Source of the DNA: Streptococcus suis
GTDB taxonomy: Bacteria > Bacillota > Bacilli > Lactobacillales > Streptococcaceae
Assembly: GCF_017601095.1 (NCBI RefSeq)
Contig: NZ_JAGFUX010000004.1
Location: 1 to 64,000, forward strand
Reading direction: 5' to 3'
DNA length: 64,000 nucleotides
How positions within the stretch are numbered: position 1 is the first letter of the stretch; every line of letters begins with the position of its first letter. Positions 63,627 to 64,000 of the stretch are shown piece by piece. The translations under genes were made by a program, and so were the position numbers. The notes beneath the pieces were generated by a model that searched no databases, was not told the origin of the DNA, and saw only the letters and a program-made list of their open reading frames with translations.

Positions 63627-64000
63627 ATGGCAATTATTTTACCAGACCTTCCATACGCATACGATGCCTTGGAACCACATATTGATGCAGAAACAATGAC
63701 CCTTCACCACGACAAGCATCATGCAACTTATGTTGCAAATGCTAATGCAGCCCTTGAAAAACACCCAGAAATCGGTGAAGATTTGGTAGCACTTTTGTCA
63801 GATGTAGAGAGCATTCCAGCTGACATCCGCCAAGCCCTCATCAACAATGGTGGTGGTCACCTCAACCACGCTCTTTTCTGGGAGTTGCTTTCACCAGAAA
63901 AAACAGAGATTTCAGCAGAATTGGCAGCTGATATTGATGCGACCTTCGGTTCATTTGATGCCTTCAAAGAAGCCTTTACAACTGCAGCAACAACTCGCTT
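63627..64000 (+). CDS. sodA: Manganese superoxide dismutase (5' part, runs off the window)
   Basis: The first 124 codons of SodA, which converts superoxide to hydrogen peroxide and oxygen. [20 protein letters not shown] is the canonical start; the first metal ligand is H27 in [13 protein letters not shown], and [13 protein letters not shown] carries the second histidine. AGGAG precedes ATG 63627. The rest of the gene is outside the window. Confidence 0.97.
   Translation, partial: MAIILPDLPYAYDALEPHIDAETMTLHHDKHHATYVANANAALEKHPEIGEDLVALLSDVESIPADIRQALINNGGGHLNHALFWELLSPEKTEISAELAADIDATFGSFDAFKEAFTTAATTR

Overview
The window is chromosomal DNA of a low-GC Gram-positive coccus, almost certainly Streptococcus suis or a very close relative. 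Streptococcal marks include the VicRKX operon, pbp2b-recR-ddl-murF, divergent pepQ and ccpA, the CpoA glycolipid pair, comEA-comEC followed by holA-sodA, YSIRK-type signal peptides, LPXTG anchors, and a glycosaminoglycan EIIA/UGL/RegR remnant. Species assignment rests on protein resemblance only. No rRNA, tRNA or CRISPR array was seen.

Layout. 1-2640: accessory restriction-modification segment, with at least 16 copies of a heptamer inside the 3' end of an incoming reading frame, overlapping a 763-aa type IIG-like nuclease/adenine methylase. Its right edge abuts a ferric-reductase/NADPH-oxidase-like gene whose normal start seems lost. 3936-8543: DUF975 protein, tgt, pepQ and ccpA. 8626-11324: two glycolipid glycosyltransferases and a small membrane protein. 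11340-14001: T-box leader, MazG-like gene, thrS. 14084-15125: acyltransferase broken at a TA-dinucleotide tract. 15248-18246: polar amino acid ABC operon with a CodY box against its promoter. 18422-21278: vicRKX. 21417-29023: cell-wall genes pbp2b, recR, ddl and murF, interrupted by an OsmC/HrtBA-like set. 29108-33910: YwaF-like protein, prfC, an ABC exporter and a PH-domain protein. 34290-37047: decayed glycosaminoglycan-disaccharide locus (EIIA, a UGL lacking both catalytic aspartates, a frameshifted RegR). 37349-38920: cshA.

39282-45551 encodes a 2089-aa LPXTG adhesin with about 206-aa Mub-type repeats. 45772-50773 holds small metabolic, regulatory and transport genes, including a self-regulated TetR and a ClC-type gene with an A9 tract at its start. 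50865-54547 carries plsC and the DNA-uptake genes comEA-comEC. Between comEC and holA lie a small cassette (zinc ribbon plus two-TM protein) bracketed by two copies of the comEC 3' end, then maf, then a 1908-aa M26-type zinc metalloprotease with fifteen 20-aa repeats. holA and the 5' part of sodA close the window.

Themes. First, slippage-prone tracts are unusually frequent: the heptamer array, (TA)n in the acyltransferase, A8 in regR, A9 in the ClC gene and a CA/TA/TG tract before the adhesin. Second, two families of structured intergenic repeats (A at 4890 and 27468; B at 33971 and 54561) show compensatory base changes between copies, so folding appears to be selected. Third, two genes (cpoA and the trmN6-like gene) have TATAAT exactly six bases before ATG and no Shine-Dalgarno sequence, as expected for leaderless messages. 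The least described candidates for a new system are the comEC-flanked cassette and the heptamer-controlled type IIG locus.
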